A DNA stretch of 64,000 nt, taken from positions 1 through 64,000 of the forward strand of contig NZ_JAAKDT010000012.1 in the NCBI RefSeq assembly GCF_011038785.1, read 5' to 3'. The position numbers were made by a program, and so were the translations under genes. The notes beneath the pieces were generated by a model that saw only the letters and a list, made by a program, of their open reading frames with translations, searched no databases and had not been told where the DNA came from. The DNA is from Parabacteroides sp. ZJ-118. GTDB lineage: Bacteria > Bacteroidota > Bacteroidia > Bacteroidales > Tannerellaceae. Positions 51,685 through 60,509 of this stretch are shown here, one piece after another (position 1 is the first letter of the stretch; each line of letters begins with the position of its first letter).

Positions 51685-52358
51685 TTTGAAATGTGTTGGA
51701 TGAAATCTTTTAGTTTATCGATGTCTTTCAATCCCGGCTCGGTCTCGAAGCCACTGTTGAGGTCGATACCCGCGAGCCGCGGATGCCGGAAGTCGCGGAT
51801 CGCCTCCGCGTTTTCCGGGCGGATGCCTCCGCTGAGCAAGAAGGGGGTTTCTCCCTTATACTCGGTCAGGATGGACCAATCGAAACGTCTGCCCGAGCCT
51901 CCATAGCCCTCGCATCTCGTATCGAAAAGGAAATAGTCCACCCGCCCCTCGTACGCCCTTGTTCTCTCGAGGTCCTCTTTCGCGGCGATGGGGAGGGCCT
52001 TGATCAGGGAATAGCCCCTTTTTCGCAAGGTGTGGCACTCCTGCGGCGATTCGTTACCGTGGAGTTGCAGGTAATCCAGCCCGCACGCGGTGGCGATCTC
52101 CATCATGCTTTCCGGGCTAGCGTCGACGAAGACGCCCACTTGCTTGACGGAGGGCCGGCCGGTGAGGGCGGACAGCGGTGACAAGCGACTTGCCGCGTGC
52201 GACGGCGCGCTGTCGCGCGCCACCCTGCGCTTCGTCGGGATCTGCCCGACGAAGCGCAGGGAGCGCTCATAGAAGATAAAACCGATCCAGTTGATGGCCA
52301 GGGCGGCTACCTCCCGGATATTCCGGGGCTCCCGCATTCCGCAGACTTTGATGATCAT
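51681..52358 (-). CDS. trpF: Phosphoribosylanthranilate isomerase with an internal insertion
   Basis: Converts phosphoribosylanthranilate to CdRP in tryptophan synthesis. The true start is the ATG at 52358 ([14 protein letters not shown]), overlapping the trpC stop by 4 bp; a longer open frame upstream is only the shadow of trpC. The 225-aa TIM barrel has the catalytic Cys (KVCGM), LQLHGNES and the Asp in FLFDT. Between the normal SLRFVGQIP and VKQVGVFV there are about 20-25 extra residues ([13 protein letters not shown]...ALTGRP) encoded by palindrome-rich DNA. Whether the insert affects activity is unknown; the frame is intact. Confidence 0.93.
   Translation of the reverse strand: MIIKVCGMREPRNIREVAALAINWIGFIFYERSLRFVGQIPTKRRVARDSAPSHAASRLSPLSALTGRPSVKQVGVFVDASPESMMEIATACGLDYLQLHGNESPQECHTLRKRGYSLIKALPIAAKEDLERTRAYEGRVDYFLFDTRCEGYGGSGRRFDWSILTEYKGETPFLLSGGIRPENAEAIRDFRHPRLAGIDLNSGFETEPGLKDIDKLKDFIQHISK
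52204..52261. repeat. Palindrome-rich insertion inside trpF
   Basis: A perfect 17-bp inverted repeat, CCCTGCGCTTCGTCGGG (52223-52239) and its complement (52245-52261), has a 5-base loop. It is followed on the coding strand by GGCGCG...CGCGCC (52204-52221). The stem covers the last native residues and the start of the extra residues of TrpF. Confidence 0.85.
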
Positions 52359-53152
52359 GCCAGTCCTCCTATGAAACGGGCCAGGGTGTCGCCCGGCCGC
52401 TCGGTTTTCATGAAGGTCTCTCCGATCAGGAACCCGCGGAAGCCGGCCTCGCGCAACCGGCGCACGGTATCGCTCTCGGAGATCCCGCTCTCGGATACCA
52501 GAAGGGGGGAGAAGCCTCGTCGCGGCTTGCCGACCAGCTTGAACGAGTTGTCCACGTCCGTATGGAAGGTGCCGAGGTCGCGGTTGTTCACGCCGAGCAT
52601 GTCGATCTCTGCGTCCAGGTAGCTGAGCTCCTCCTCGCCATGGATCTCCAGCAAGACCTCCAGCCGCAGGCTGTGGGCGGTCTCGGCCAGTATCCGGCAT
52701 TCCTCCTCCGTAAGGGCGGCGGCGATCAGCAAGACCGCGTCGGCGCCCATCGCCCGCGCCTGGAAGAGTTGGTAGGTGTCGATGATGAAGTCCTTGCGGA
52801 GCAGGGGGAGGTCCGTCAGCGTGCGGGCCTTCCGCAGGTCGCCCAGGGAGCCTCCGAAGAACTCCCCGTCCGTAAGGATCGAGCAGGCGGAGGCGCCTCC
52901 GGCCTCGTAGGCGGGCACCACGTCGGCCACGTCCGCCGCGGGGCGCAGCCAGCCTTTGGAGGGGCTTTTGCGCTTGAACTCGGCGATGATGCCGGAGGGG
53001 GAGGATTCCAACGCCGTGCGCATGGAGCGCGTGTCGCGCTCCATACGCTCGCCGCCCAGCGCCAACAGGGTCTGCAGACTCACGGCCTGTTTCTGCCGGG
53101 CCACCTCGACGCGCTTGTTGGTGATGATCGTTTGTAAGATGTCTTTTCTCAT
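52355..53152 (-). CDS. trpC: Indole-3-glycerol phosphate synthase
   Basis: Closes the indole ring from CdRP. The 265-aa TIM barrel carries the signature FKRKSPSKG near residues 59-67, the catalytic Lys in LLRKDFIID, Glu in LEVLLEIHGEEEL, NNRDL, and LLVSESGI. Stand-alone enzyme, not fused to TrpF as in E. coli. It overlaps trpF by 4 bp and follows trpD by 19 bp. Base composition is strongly GC-rich here. Confidence 0.97.
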   Translation of the reverse strand: MRKDILQTIITNKRVEVARQKQAVSLQTLLALGGERMERDTRSMRTALESSPSGIIAEFKRKSPSKGWLRPAADVADVVPAYEAGGASACSILTDGEFFGGSLGDLRKARTLTDLPLLRKDFIIDTYQLFQARAMGADAVLLIAAALTEEECRILAETAHSLRLEVLLEIHGEEELSYLDAEIDMLGVNNRDLGTFHTDVDNSFKLVGKPRRGFSPLLVSESGISESDTVRRLREAGFRGFLIGETFMKTERPGDTLARFIGGLA

Positions 53153-53171
53153 GGGATAGCTTTTCTGTGTG

Positions 53172-54170
53172 TTAGTAATGGTTCAAGGCGATAAACTTGC
53201 GGAACGTGGCCAGCGCTTTCCCGCCCTCCAGCGATTCACGCGCCTCGGCGATGCACGCCTCGATCTTCTTCTCCGGACAGATCACCTGAATGGCGAAGGC
53301 CGAGTTGGCGATCACGCAGCTCTTCTGGGCCTCGGTGGACCGGTTCGCCAGCACGGCGTCGAAGATGTGGGCCGCCGCCTCCGGGGTATCGCCGCCGTCG
53401 AGGTCCGCCTCCGCACAACGTTTGAACCCGAGCGCCTCCGGGGTATAAAGCTTCTCTTTCTCGGGCATGGCCACCTTGAAATCGGCCGTGAGGGAGATCT
53501 CGTCGTAGCCGTCCAGGCTGTGCACCACGGCGAAACGGGTGCCGCTCTCCTGATAGGTGTAGTTGTACAGGCGGAGCAGCGGGAGGTTATATACGCCCAG
53601 CAATTGGTACGCGGGCATGACCGGGTTGACCAGCGGGCCGAGCATGTTGAAGAAGCTGCGTACGCCGAGGCTCCTCCGTACCGGGGCTACCGCTTTCAGC
53701 GCCGGGTTGAACAAGGGGGCGTGGAGGTAGGCGATCCGGCAGGTATCCATGGAGGCGCGCAGCTTGTCGATGTCGCTCGTGAACCTTACGCCGTGTTGCT
53801 CCATCACGTTGCTGGCGCCGCTCACCGAGGTGGCCCCGTAGTTGCCGTGCTTTACGACCGGGTAACCGGCGCCGGCCACCACGAAGCAGGAGCAGGTGCT
53901 GATGTTGAACGTGTTTTTCCCGTCGCCTCCGGTCCCTACGATATCGATCGGTTTGTACGCGCTTAAATCCACCGGCACGCGCATCTCCAGCAAGGCCTCC
54001 CGGAAGCCGCTCAATTCCTCTACGGAGATGCTACGCATCAGGAATACGGTGATCAGGCTGGCGATCTGGGAATCGTTGTAGCGTCCCTCCGCTATGCCCT
54101 GGAGGATCTTCCGGGCCTCTTCTCTGCCCAGGTACTGGTGCTCGAATAATCGGTATAAAATCTGTTTCAT
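53172..54170 (-). CDS. trpD: Anthranilate phosphoribosyltransferase
   Basis: Joins anthranilate to PRPP. The 332-aa protein has the class III PRTase motif VGTGGDGKNTFNISTCSCFVVAGAGYPVVKHGNYGATSVSGASNVMEQ (about residues 78-123) and RRSLGVRSFFNMLGPLVNPV. It starts with the typical helical N-terminal domain (LYRLFEHQYLGREEARKIL). Stand-alone form, not fused to TrpG. It is separated from trpG by 105 bp of hairpin-rich sequence, the only large gap in the operon. Confidence 0.97.
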   Translation of the reverse strand: MKQILYRLFEHQYLGREEARKILQGIAEGRYNDSQIASLITVFLMRSISVEELSGFREALLEMRVPVDLSAYKPIDIVGTGGDGKNTFNISTCSCFVVAGAGYPVVKHGNYGATSVSGASNVMEQHGVRFTSDIDKLRASMDTCRIAYLHAPLFNPALKAVAPVRRSLGVRSFFNMLGPLVNPVMPAYQLLGVYNLPLLRLYNYTYQESGTRFAVVHSLDGYDEISLTADFKVAMPEKEKLYTPEALGFKRCAEADLDGGDTPEAAAHIFDAVLANRSTEAQKSCVIANSAFAIQVICPEKKIEACIAEARESLEGGKALATFRKFIALNHY

Positions 54171-54207
54171 ATTGTATCTTTTATAATGTAATGTATGTTC
54201 GAAAAAA

Positions 54208-54310
54208 TCGTGCGACTCCTTGCGAGCGGCCTTTCACCCGCACGAAATACCTCGCGAATCCCCGCGAGGCGTCTCTCACCCTCGAAAGGTGCCCGGCGAG
54301 CCTTCGCCGG
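54208..54310. repeat. Cluster of three short palindromes at the trpG-trpD junction
   Basis: TCGTGCG/CGCACGA (54208-54214, 54239-54245), CCTCGCG/CGCGAGG (54250-54256, 54263-54269) and CCGGCGA/TCGCCGG (54293-54299, 54304-54310) form consecutive hairpins. The first two lie in related imperfect direct repeats of about 38 bp on the coding strand. The last one encodes the end of TrpG. They may stabilise or process the mRNA between the two genes. Confidence 0.7.
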
Positions 54311-54878
54311 CAGGTCGCTCCAGCCAATTCCGGATGATCGTCTTCCCTTGAGGGGTCAACACGGATTCCGGATGGAACTGGATGCCTCGCACGTCGTACG
54401 CGCGGTGGCGCAGGCCCATGATCTGTCCCTCTTCCGTATCGACCGCCGTGATTTCCAGGCAATCCGGGAAGTTTTCCTTGGAGACCACCCAGGAATGATA
54501 ACGCCCGACCCGTATGCCCGGCTCCAGCCCCGCGAAGATCGGATCTTTGGCGACGATCCGGATGTCGGAGCAGACGCCGTGACGTACGTCGGCAAGGTTT
54601 ACCAACGTGGCGCCAAATGCCTGGCCGATGGCCTGCTCGCCTAGGCAGACGCCCAGGATGCTCTTTGTCGGGGCGTAGCGGCGGATCAGGGGGAGGAGGA
54701 TGCCGGCCTCCTCGGGGATGCCCGGCCCCGGGGATAACAGGATCTTATCGAAACGCGCGACCTCCTCCAGCGAGATCTTGTCGTTGCGGCGTACCTCGGC
54801 GTCCGCGCCCAGCTCCTTCAGCATGTGTAGCAGGTTGTAAGTGAAGGAATCGTAATTGTCAAATACTAATGTCTTCAT
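54276..54878 (-). CDS. trpG: Anthranilate synthase component II (glutamine amidotransferase)
   Basis: Releases ammonia from glutamine for TrpE. The 200-aa class I amidotransferase has NYDSFTYNLLHML at the start, the oxyanion motif LLSPGPGIPEEAG, the nucleophile Cys in ILGVCLGEQAIGQAFG and His/Glu in GIQFHPESVLTPQG. In some bacteria this subunit also serves PabB (folate). About ten extra C-terminal residues (PAGEGSPGTFRG) derive from the palindromic DNA at the gene end. It starts 14 bp after trpE. Confidence 0.96.
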   Translation of the reverse strand: MKTLVFDNYDSFTYNLLHMLKELGADAEVRRNDKISLEEVARFDKILLSPGPGIPEEAGILLPLIRRYAPTKSILGVCLGEQAIGQAFGATLVNLADVRHGVCSDIRIVAKDPIFAGLEPGIRVGRYHSWVVSKENFPDCLEITAVDTEEGQIMGLRHRAYDVRGIQFHPESVLTPQGKTIIRNWLERPAGEGSPGTFRG

Positions 54879-54892
54879 TATTGTATGGATGA

Positions 54893-56296
54893 TTAATTGA
54901 TCAGTTTCTCCGCCAGGTCTATCGCCTTCTTCAGGGCGCCCAGCTTGTTGTTTACCTCTTGCGATTCGCGCTCATCGTCGCTTTTCGCCACGATCCCGGC
55001 TCCCGCCTGGTAGTACAGCACGTTGCCCCGGCTGACGAAGGTCCGGATCGTGATCGCCTGGTTCAGGTCGCCGTCCAGGCCGATGAAACCGATACAGCCG
55101 CCGTAAGCGCCCCGGTTATGAGGCTCGATGTCGGTGATCAGTTGCATGGCCCGTACCTTGGGCGCCCCGCTCAGCGTGCCGGCGGGGAAGGTGTCGACGT
55201 AGGTCCTCACCGGGTCGCTGCCGGAGTCGATCTCGCCGCTCACGCGGGATACGAGGTGGATGACGTGGCTGTAGTATTGCACCTCCTTGTAGAAGTCCAC
55301 CCGCACGTCGTGGGCGTTCCGGCTCAGGTCGTTGCGGGCGAGGTCTACCAGCATCACGTGCTCGGCGTTCTCCTTGGGGTCGGCGAGCAGGGCCTCGGTC
55401 CGTCGCTTGTCCAGCTCGATGTTGCCGGTACGGAAAGCGGTCCCGGCGATCGGGTCGATGCTGGCGTGTCCGCCCGTTACCTTGCAGTGCGTCTCGGGGG
55501 AGGAGCCGAAGATCCGGAAACCGCCGAAGTCGAAATAGAACAAGTACGGGGAGGGATTGATGCTGCGCAGCGCCCGGTACACCTTGAAGTCGTCTCCCTT
55601 GAAGGGTTGCTCGAAGCGGCGGCTCAATACGATCTGGAAGACATCTCCCCTGAGGCAGTGCCTGATGCCCCTGCGGACCATCGCCTTGTATTCCTCGCTG
55701 CTGATCGGCGAGGTCTCGGGGCCCGCCTTCCGGAAGTTGTAGGAGGCGAAGTTACGGTTCTCGATCAGCGCGAGGATCTCGTCCAGCCCGCTATCCTCGC
55801 CCTCCTGGATCATCTCCACCAGCGTAAGCTCGTTCTTGAAATGGTTGAACACGAGCACGTATTTGTACAACAGGTACAACATATCGGGGGCGTCGTTCTC
55901 CTCGTGATGGACCTCCATGACCGGGATGTTCTCGAAATAACGGACGGCGTCGAAGGCCGTGTAACCAAATAACCCGCAGACCTTCTTGTCCGCTCCCTCT
56001 ACCCGGAAGCGGCCGAGGAAAGCGTTCATCGCCTCGGGCACGCTATAGGTCTCGCTGAGCGGGGTGACCTCGCGGGTCTTGTCCGGGAAGGTCGCCGTGC
56101 ATTCGCCGTTGTTGATACCGACGCTCGCCAAGGGGCGGAGCGCTATGAAGGAAAGGCTGTTCTCGTTTCCGTGGAAGTCCGAGCTTTCCAGCAGGGCCGA
56201 TTCCGGGTAGATGTCCCGCACCTTGAGGTAGATGCTCACGGGAGTATGAAGGTCGCCCATCACCTTCTTGCTGATTGTCTTAAACGAATAATTCAT
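54893..56296 (-). CDS. trpE: Anthranilate synthase component I
   Basis: Converts chorismate and ammonia to anthranilate, the committed and feedback-controlled step. The 467-aa protein retains LLESSDFHG near residue 35, the tryptophan-binding motif for feedback inhibition. The chorismate-binding domain has [52 protein letters not shown] and [11 protein letters not shown]. It overlaps the end of trpB by 4 bp. Confidence 0.97.
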   Translation of the reverse strand: MNYSFKTISKKVMGDLHTPVSIYLKVRDIYPESALLESSDFHGNENSLSFIALRPLASVGINNGECTATFPDKTREVTPLSETYSVPEAMNAFLGRFRVEGADKKVCGLFGYTAFDAVRYFENIPVMEVHHEENDAPDMLYLLYKYVLVFNHFKNELTLVEMIQEGEDSGLDEILALIENRNFASYNFRKAGPETSPISSEEYKAMVRRGIRHCLRGDVFQIVLSRRFEQPFKGDDFKVYRALRSINPSPYLFYFDFGGFRIFGSSPETHCKVTGGHASIDPIAGTAFRTGNIELDKRRTEALLADPKENAEHVMLVDLARNDLSRNAHDVRVDFYKEVQYYSHVIHLVSRVSGEIDSGSDPVRTYVDTFPAGTLSGAPKVRAMQLITDIEPHNRGAYGGCIGFIGLDGDLNQAITIRTFVSRGNVLYYQAGAGIVAKSDDERESQEVNNKLGALKKAIDLAEKLIN

Positions 56297-57477
56297 GATA
56301 ATCTATGATTGATGTAGGTATTCATATCTTTATCGCCGCGGCCGGAGACCGTCAGTACCACCACCTCTCCCGGCTCGAAGCTTATCTTGGCCAAGGCGCC
56401 TAAGGCATGGGCGCTCTCCAGGGCCGGTATGATCCCCTCCAGGCGGGTCAACTCGAAAGCGGCCTCCAACGCCTCGTCATCGTCGATCGCCAGGACTCGC
56501 GCGCGGCGCCTTGCGGAGAGGTTCGCGTGGATCGGACCGATGCCCGGGTAATCCAGGCCGGCGGAGACAGAATAAGGCTCCTCGATCTGTCCGTCCTCGT
56601 TCTGCATGACCAACGTGCGCGCCCCGTGGATGATGCCCACCTTGCCCAATTGGATCGTGGCGGCGCTCATGCCGGAGTGGATGCCCTTGCCGCCGGCCTC
56701 GGCCAGGACGATCTTGACCCGCTCGTCGTCCACGAAGTGATAGATCGTGCCGGCGGCGTTGCTTCCCCCGCCTACGCAGGCGATCAGGTAATCCGGGTGA
56801 TCCCTTCCCTCCTTCTCCAGCAGTTGCCTCTTGATCTCCTCGCTGATGACGGATTGCAACCGGGCTACCATATCCGGGTAAGGATGGGGCCCTACCGTGG
56901 AGCCGATGATGTAATACGTATCCGAGGGATGGCAGCACCAGTCGCGGATCGCCTCGTTCGTGGCGTCTTTCAGGGTCATGTTTCCCGAGGTCACGGGCAC
57001 GACGGTGGCTCCCAGCATCTCCATCTTCTGCACGTTGGCATGCTGGCGTTCCACGTCTGTCTTCCCCATATAAACGATACATTCCATATTCATCAGGGCG
57101 CATACCGTGGCCGTAGCCACTCCATGCTGCCCGGCACCCGTCTCGGCGATGATACGGGTCTTCCCCATGCGGCGTGCCAGGAGGATCTGGCCGATCGTGT
57201 TGTTGATCTTATGCGCCCCGGTATGGTTCAAGTCTTCCCGTTTCAGATAGATCTTGCATCCATATTTCTCGCTCAACCGTCTGGCCAAGTAAAGAGGGGA
57301 GGGGCGGCCTACATAGTCGCGCGATAACCGGTCGAACTCCTCCTTGAAGCCATCGCTTTCCAAGACCTCTAGATAGGTATTCCGCAAATCTTCCACGCAT
57401 TGATGAAGGATCTCGGGGACATAGGCCCCGCCGAACTCACCATAGTAACCATTTTTGTCAACTTGATACGTTTTCAT
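56293..57477 (-). CDS. trpB: Tryptophan synthase beta chain
   Basis: PLP enzyme that joins indole and serine to give tryptophan. The 394-aa protein starting [17 protein letters not shown] has the PLP Lys in [13 protein letters not shown], the phosphate loop [10 protein letters not shown], and [16 protein letters not shown]. The ATG at 57477 gives the usual family length and N-terminus; an upstream in-frame ATG at 57504 is possible but adds a non-conserved extension. It is the first gene of the operon, preceded by a leader of about 200 nt with a Trp-rich peptide and an attenuator-like terminator. Confidence 0.96.
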   Translation of the reverse strand: MKTYQVDKNGYYGEFGGAYVPEILHQCVEDLRNTYLEVLESDGFKEEFDRLSRDYVGRPSPLYLARRLSEKYGCKIYLKREDLNHTGAHKINNTIGQILLARRMGKTRIIAETGAGQHGVATATVCALMNMECIVYMGKTDVERQHANVQKMEMLGATVVPVTSGNMTLKDATNEAIRDWCCHPSDTYYIIGSTVGPHPYPDMVARLQSVISEEIKRQLLEKEGRDHPDYLIACVGGGSNAAGTIYHFVDDERVKIVLAEAGGKGIHSGMSAATIQLGKVGIIHGARTLVMQNEDGQIEEPYSVSAGLDYPGIGPIHANLSARRRARVLAIDDDEALEAAFELTRLEGIIPALESAHALGALAKISFEPGEVVVLTVSGRGDKDMNTYINHRLS

Positions 57478-57521
57478 CTTTTTATCTATTTCAGTTATTT
57501 TCATCTTGAGCTTACCCCGCG

Positions 57522-57556
57522 AAAAAAGAGGCCTGCCGCAAGTGCGACAGACCTCT
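57522..57556 (-). terminator. Attenuator terminator in the trp leader
   Basis: On the minus strand the stem has 13 pairs (57556-57544 with 57539-57527, sequence AGAGGTCTGTCGC and GCGGCAGGCCTCT), two of them G-U, with a four-base loop and six T directly after (57527-57522). It is a strong intrinsic terminator placed 44 bp before the trpB start and after the Trp-rich leader peptide, so it should control read-through into the operon. Confidence 0.85.
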
Positions 57557-57605
57557 TCATATCTTCATGTGGTGTGCTTTACGTATACATACGAGTCCTC
57601 GTCCC

Positions 57606-57668
57606 TTACGACCTTCTGAGTTGTATGGAGCGCCACCACCAATATGTATTTACTACGAATGTTCTCAC
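57606..57668 (-). CDS. trp operon leader peptide
   Basis: A 20-codon frame with GTG start at 57668 and TAA at 57608-57606. It includes three consecutive TGG codons (57641-57633) in the context NTYWWWRSIQ. An in-frame TAA lies only six codons before the GTG, so no longer frame exists; GTG is the only standard start. It begins about 18 bases after the predicted transcription start and lies 49 bases before the terminator stem. The combination is the layout of ribosome-mediated attenuation as in enterobacterial trpL. No clear ribosome-binding site is seen, as is common in this phylum. Not previously a recognised gene to my knowledge. Confidence 0.75.
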   Translation of the reverse strand: MRTFVVNTYWWWRSIQLRRS

Positions 57669-57692
57669 GACTTTGTTCGGTTGTTATGGCGG

Positions 57693-57723
57693 CAAATGTA
57701 TGGAATCTTTAACAAATGGCAAA
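57693..57723 (-). promoter_or_regulatory. trp operon promoter
   Basis: On the minus strand TTTG (57723-57720), a spacer of exactly 19 bp, then TACATTTG (57700-57693): a perfect match to the Bacteroidota TTTG-N19-TAnnTTTG promoter. The predicted start is near 57686, giving a leader of about 210 nt before trpB. Confidence 0.9.
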
Positions 57724-57956
57724 TAAAAACGAGATTTTTTTTTGAGGAATTTCCTGCGCCTCCCTTGCAAGGAGAAGGAGAACCGGGGGCAAATTGTCAA
57801 AGGGAATTGAACGCACGAGCTCAAGTTCTTGTTACGCTTGAATAAGATCCGAAGGAGCTCTTGTGAATCTTGAAATTGACAAATTGTAACCGATGATAGG
57901 TCGATGGTGTGTTTTATGGGATAAATAAATGTTTTTTGTATTTTGTCAAAGAATAA

Positions 57957-57987
57957 TTTGCTTTCAAAATAATAGTTCCTACCTTCG
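57957..57987 (+). promoter_or_regulatory. aspA promoter
   Basis: TTTG (57957-57960), a 19-bp spacer, TACCTTCG (57980-57987). One base differs from TAnnTTTG. The predicted start is near 57994, about 28 bases before the ATG. Between this and the trp promoter (57724-57956) nothing else was recognised. Confidence 0.8.
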
Positions 57988-58021
57988 CGGAAACAATAAG
58001 AAAACAATTAATATTTCTAAT

Positions 58022-59455
58022 ATGGATACGAAATTAACTGGAAAAACTCGCGTGGAGAGCGACCTGATCGGCGCTCGTGAGATCCCCGCCGAAGCATTGT
58101 ATGGAGTTCAAACCTTGAGAGGAATCGAGAATTTCTCGATTAGTAAATTCCGTTTGAGCGAGTATCCTTTATTCATAAAAGGATTAGCGATAACGAAAAT
58201 GGCGGCTGCCAAGGCTAACTTTGAGTTGGGCTTGCTTACCGCGGCGCAAAAGGAGGCCATCACCGCCGCTTGTAAGGAGATTATCGATGGCAAGCACCGC
58301 GACCAGTTCCCGGTGGATATGATCCAAGGCGGAGCGGGTACCACTACGAATATGAACGCGAACGAGGTGATTGCCAACCGTGCCTTGGAATTGATGGGGC
58401 ACGAGAGAGGCGAGTACCAATACTGCTCACCGAACGATCATGTGAACCGCTCGCAATCCACGAACGATGCGTATCCGACCGCCATCCATATCGGTATGTA
58501 TTTCAAGCATCTTCAATTGCTGCCCCATTTGGAGGAATTGATCGCCTCCTTCCGTAAGAAAGGAGAGGAGTTCTCGCGAATTGTCAAGATGGGACGCACG
58601 CAGCTGGAGGATGCCGTGCCCATGACGTTGGGGCAGACCTTCCACGGTTTCGCCGGCATCTTGCGGGATGAGATCGCCCACTTGAACGAGGCCGCCGCCG
58701 ATTTCCTGGTGGTCAACATGGGAGCTACCGCCATTGGCACGGGTATTTGTGCCGAGCCGGGATACGCGGAGAAATGCATCGCGGCTTTGCGCGAGATAAC
58801 CGGATGGGATATCCGTCTCTCTCCCGATTTGGTAGGAGCCACCTCGGATACCTCGTGCTTGGTAGGCTATGCTTCCGCCATGAAGCGGATTTGCGTGAAG
58901 ATGAATAAGATCTGTAATGACCTTCGCCTGCTGGCAAGCGGTCCTCGTTGCGGTTTGGGCGAGTTTAACTTGCCCGCCATGCAGCCGGGTTCGTCTATCA
59001 TGCCGGGTAAGGTGAACCCGGTAATCCCGGAGGTGATGAACCAGATCGCCTACAAGGTGATGGGTAACGAGTTATGCGTGACCCTGGCGGGGGAAGCCGC
59101 CCAGATGGAGTTGAACGCGATGGAGCCGGTGATGGTACAATGCTGCTTCGAGTCCGTGGATTTGCTGATCAATGGTTTCGATACCTTGCGCACCCGTTGC
59201 GTGGACGGCATTACCGCCAACGAGGATCGTTGCCGCGAGGAGGTACATCATAGCATCGGAGTGGTGACGGCCTTGAATCCGGTAATCGGCTACAAGAACT
59301 CCACCAAGATTGCGAAGGAGGCGTTGGAGACCGGTGTTAGCGTTTATCAATTGGTATTAGATCATGGTATCTTGACCAAGGAGGAGTTGGATACGATCCT
59401 AAGCCCGGAGAACATGATCAAACCGGTGAAGTTGGCTATCAAGCCTCGCTGTTAA
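58022..59455 (+). CDS. aspA: Aspartate ammonia-lyase
   Basis: Reversibly deaminates aspartate to fumarate and ammonia, feeding fumarate respiration in anaerobes. The 477-aa protein (start at 58022, MDTKLTGKTRVESDLIGAREIPAEALYG) has the fumarase/aspartase signature GSSIMPGKVNPVIPE, the TNMNANEVIANRA segment and HVNRSQSTNDAYPTA. The length equals that of E. coli AspA. The longer open frame starting at 57929 includes the promoter region and is not real. Monocistronic, ended by a strong terminator. Confidence 0.97.
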   Translation: MDTKLTGKTRVESDLIGAREIPAEALYGVQTLRGIENFSISKFRLSEYPLFIKGLAITKMAAAKANFELGLLTAAQKEAITAACKEIIDGKHRDQFPVDMIQGGAGTTTNMNANEVIANRALELMGHERGEYQYCSPNDHVNRSQSTNDAYPTAIHIGMYFKHLQLLPHLEELIASFRKKGEEFSRIVKMGRTQLEDAVPMTLGQTFHGFAGILRDEIAHLNEAAADFLVVNMGATAIGTGICAEPGYAEKCIAALREITGWDIRLSPDLVGATSDTSCLVGYASAMKRICVKMNKICNDLRLLASGPRCGLGEFNLPAMQPGSSIMPGKVNPVIPEVMNQIAYKVMGNELCVTLAGEAAQMELNAMEPVMVQCCFESVDLLINGFDTLRTRCVDGITANEDRCREEVHHSIGVVTALNPVIGYKNSTKIAKEALETGVSVYQLVLDHGILTKEELDTILSPENMIKPVKLAIKPRC

Positions 59456-59489
59456 TCGGGTCCTGTCCCATAAATGTATGCCATATGGG

Positions 59490-59530
59490 GGTCGTATAGG
59501 GGGATTTTTCCATCCTATACGACCTTTTTT
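59490..59530 (+). terminator. Intrinsic terminator after aspA
   Basis: A perfect 11-bp stem GGTCGTATAGG (59490-59500) and CCTATACGACC (59514-59524) followed directly by six T (59525-59530). Confidence 0.92.
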
Positions 59531-59573
59531 GGATTATAATCGCTACCTTTGGGCTGACTTAATTCTAATAATC

Positions 59574-60509
59574 ATGATAAATAGACGAGATTTTTTAAAG
59601 AACGCGTCCCTTTTCACCCTGGGTGGCTTGATGGCCGGAAAGGTCGGGAGCGCGGATGCGGCCAAACCTGTCACTTTCGAGGCGACGGCCGCTAAGACAG
59701 TTGGTTTACAAATCTATTCCTTAGGCAGGGAGCTTTACGCGGATGTACCCGGCGGATTGAAAAAAATCAAGCAGATGGGGTACGCCAATTTGGAGTTGGC
59801 CGGTTACAGGGAAGGCAAGATCGGCGGCGTAGACATGATGGAATTCAAGAAGATGGTGGACGACGCCGGATTGAGGATCACCAGTTCCCACGTGAATCCT
59901 CCGGTACGCGAGTACACGAAGGCCAACCGCTCCCAGATCTCGGAGTATTGGAAGAAGACGGCCGATGATCATGCCAGACTAGGCGTGAAGTACCTGATCC
60001 AGCCCGGGAAGCCGAGTACCCGCAGCACCGAGGAGACCGCTTTCGTCTGCGAGATCTTCAACGAGGCGGGTAAGATCGTTAAAGCGGCCGGTATTCCTTT
60101 CGGCTATCACAACCATGAGATGGAGTTCGCCAAGGTAAACCCGGGCGGTACGGAGGCCAAGCTGGGAAGGCGCGAGAAAGGAGACTGCGTCTATGAGTTG
60201 TTCTTGAGGAATACGGATCCTTCGCTCGTGTTTTTCGAGATGGATGTTTATTGGGCCGTGATGGGGCAACAAGATCCGGTAGAGTGGTTGAGGAAATATC
60301 CGAACCGCATCAAGGTATTGCACATCAAGGATCGTGCTATCCTGGGCGAGTCCGGGATGATGAATTTCGAGAATATATTCCGGCAAGCCTACGCGAACGG
60401 GATCAAGGATTATTTCGTGGAGTTGGAGGGCATGCCTGACGGGCGTTCCCAGTTTGAGGGCGTGAAAGGCTGCGTGGATTATTTATTGAAGGCACCGTTC
60501 GTGAAATAA
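59574..60509 (+). CDS. Tat-exported sugar phosphate isomerase/epimerase-like TIM barrel protein
   Basis: A 311-aa protein starting MINRRDFLKNASLFTLGGLMAG, a twin-arginine signal (RRDFLK), so it is exported folded to the periplasm. The mature part is an AP-endonuclease-2/xylose-isomerase-like barrel: VGLQIYSLGRELYADVPGGLKKIKQMGYANLELAG, PFGYHNHEMEF, EMDVYWAVMGQQDPVEWLRKYPNRIKVLHIKD and VELEG, with His/Glu/Asp positions expected to bind a divalent metal. The substrate is probably a modified sugar; not assignable. The ATG at 59574 gives the Tat signal; the longer frame upstream overlaps the terminator. TACCTTTG at 59544-59551 is a likely -7 box. Confidence 0.88.
   Translation: MINRRDFLKNASLFTLGGLMAGKVGSADAAKPVTFEATAAKTVGLQIYSLGRELYADVPGGLKKIKQMGYANLELAGYREGKIGGVDMMEFKKMVDDAGLRITSSHVNPPVREYTKANRSQISEYWKKTADDHARLGVKYLIQPGKPSTRSTEETAFVCEIFNEAGKIVKAAGIPFGYHNHEMEFAKVNPGGTEAKLGRREKGDCVYELFLRNTDPSLVFFEMDVYWAVMGQQDPVEWLRKYPNRIKVLHIKDRAILGESGMMNFENIFRQAYANGIKDYFVELEGMPDGRSQFEGVKGCVDYLLKAPFVK

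Noticed and set aside
52359-52700. N-terminal extension of trpF to 52700
   Set aside because: The extra 114 residues are the out-of-frame reading of trpC; the conserved TrpF start MIIKVCGM lies at 52358.
54959-55972. 337-codon open frame antisense to trpE
   Set aside because: Shadow of the GC-rich trpE codons; no start signals and no recognisable domain.
57478-57690. T-box or Trp-binding RNA leader for the trp operon
   Set aside because: No T-box sequence and no NAG triplet repeats (TRAP sites) were seen; the Trp-codon peptide with terminator fits better.
57929-58021. N-terminal extension of aspA
   Set aside because: The extension covers the aspA promoter (57957-57987) and is not aspartase-like; the family start MDTKLTGKTRVESDL is at 58022.
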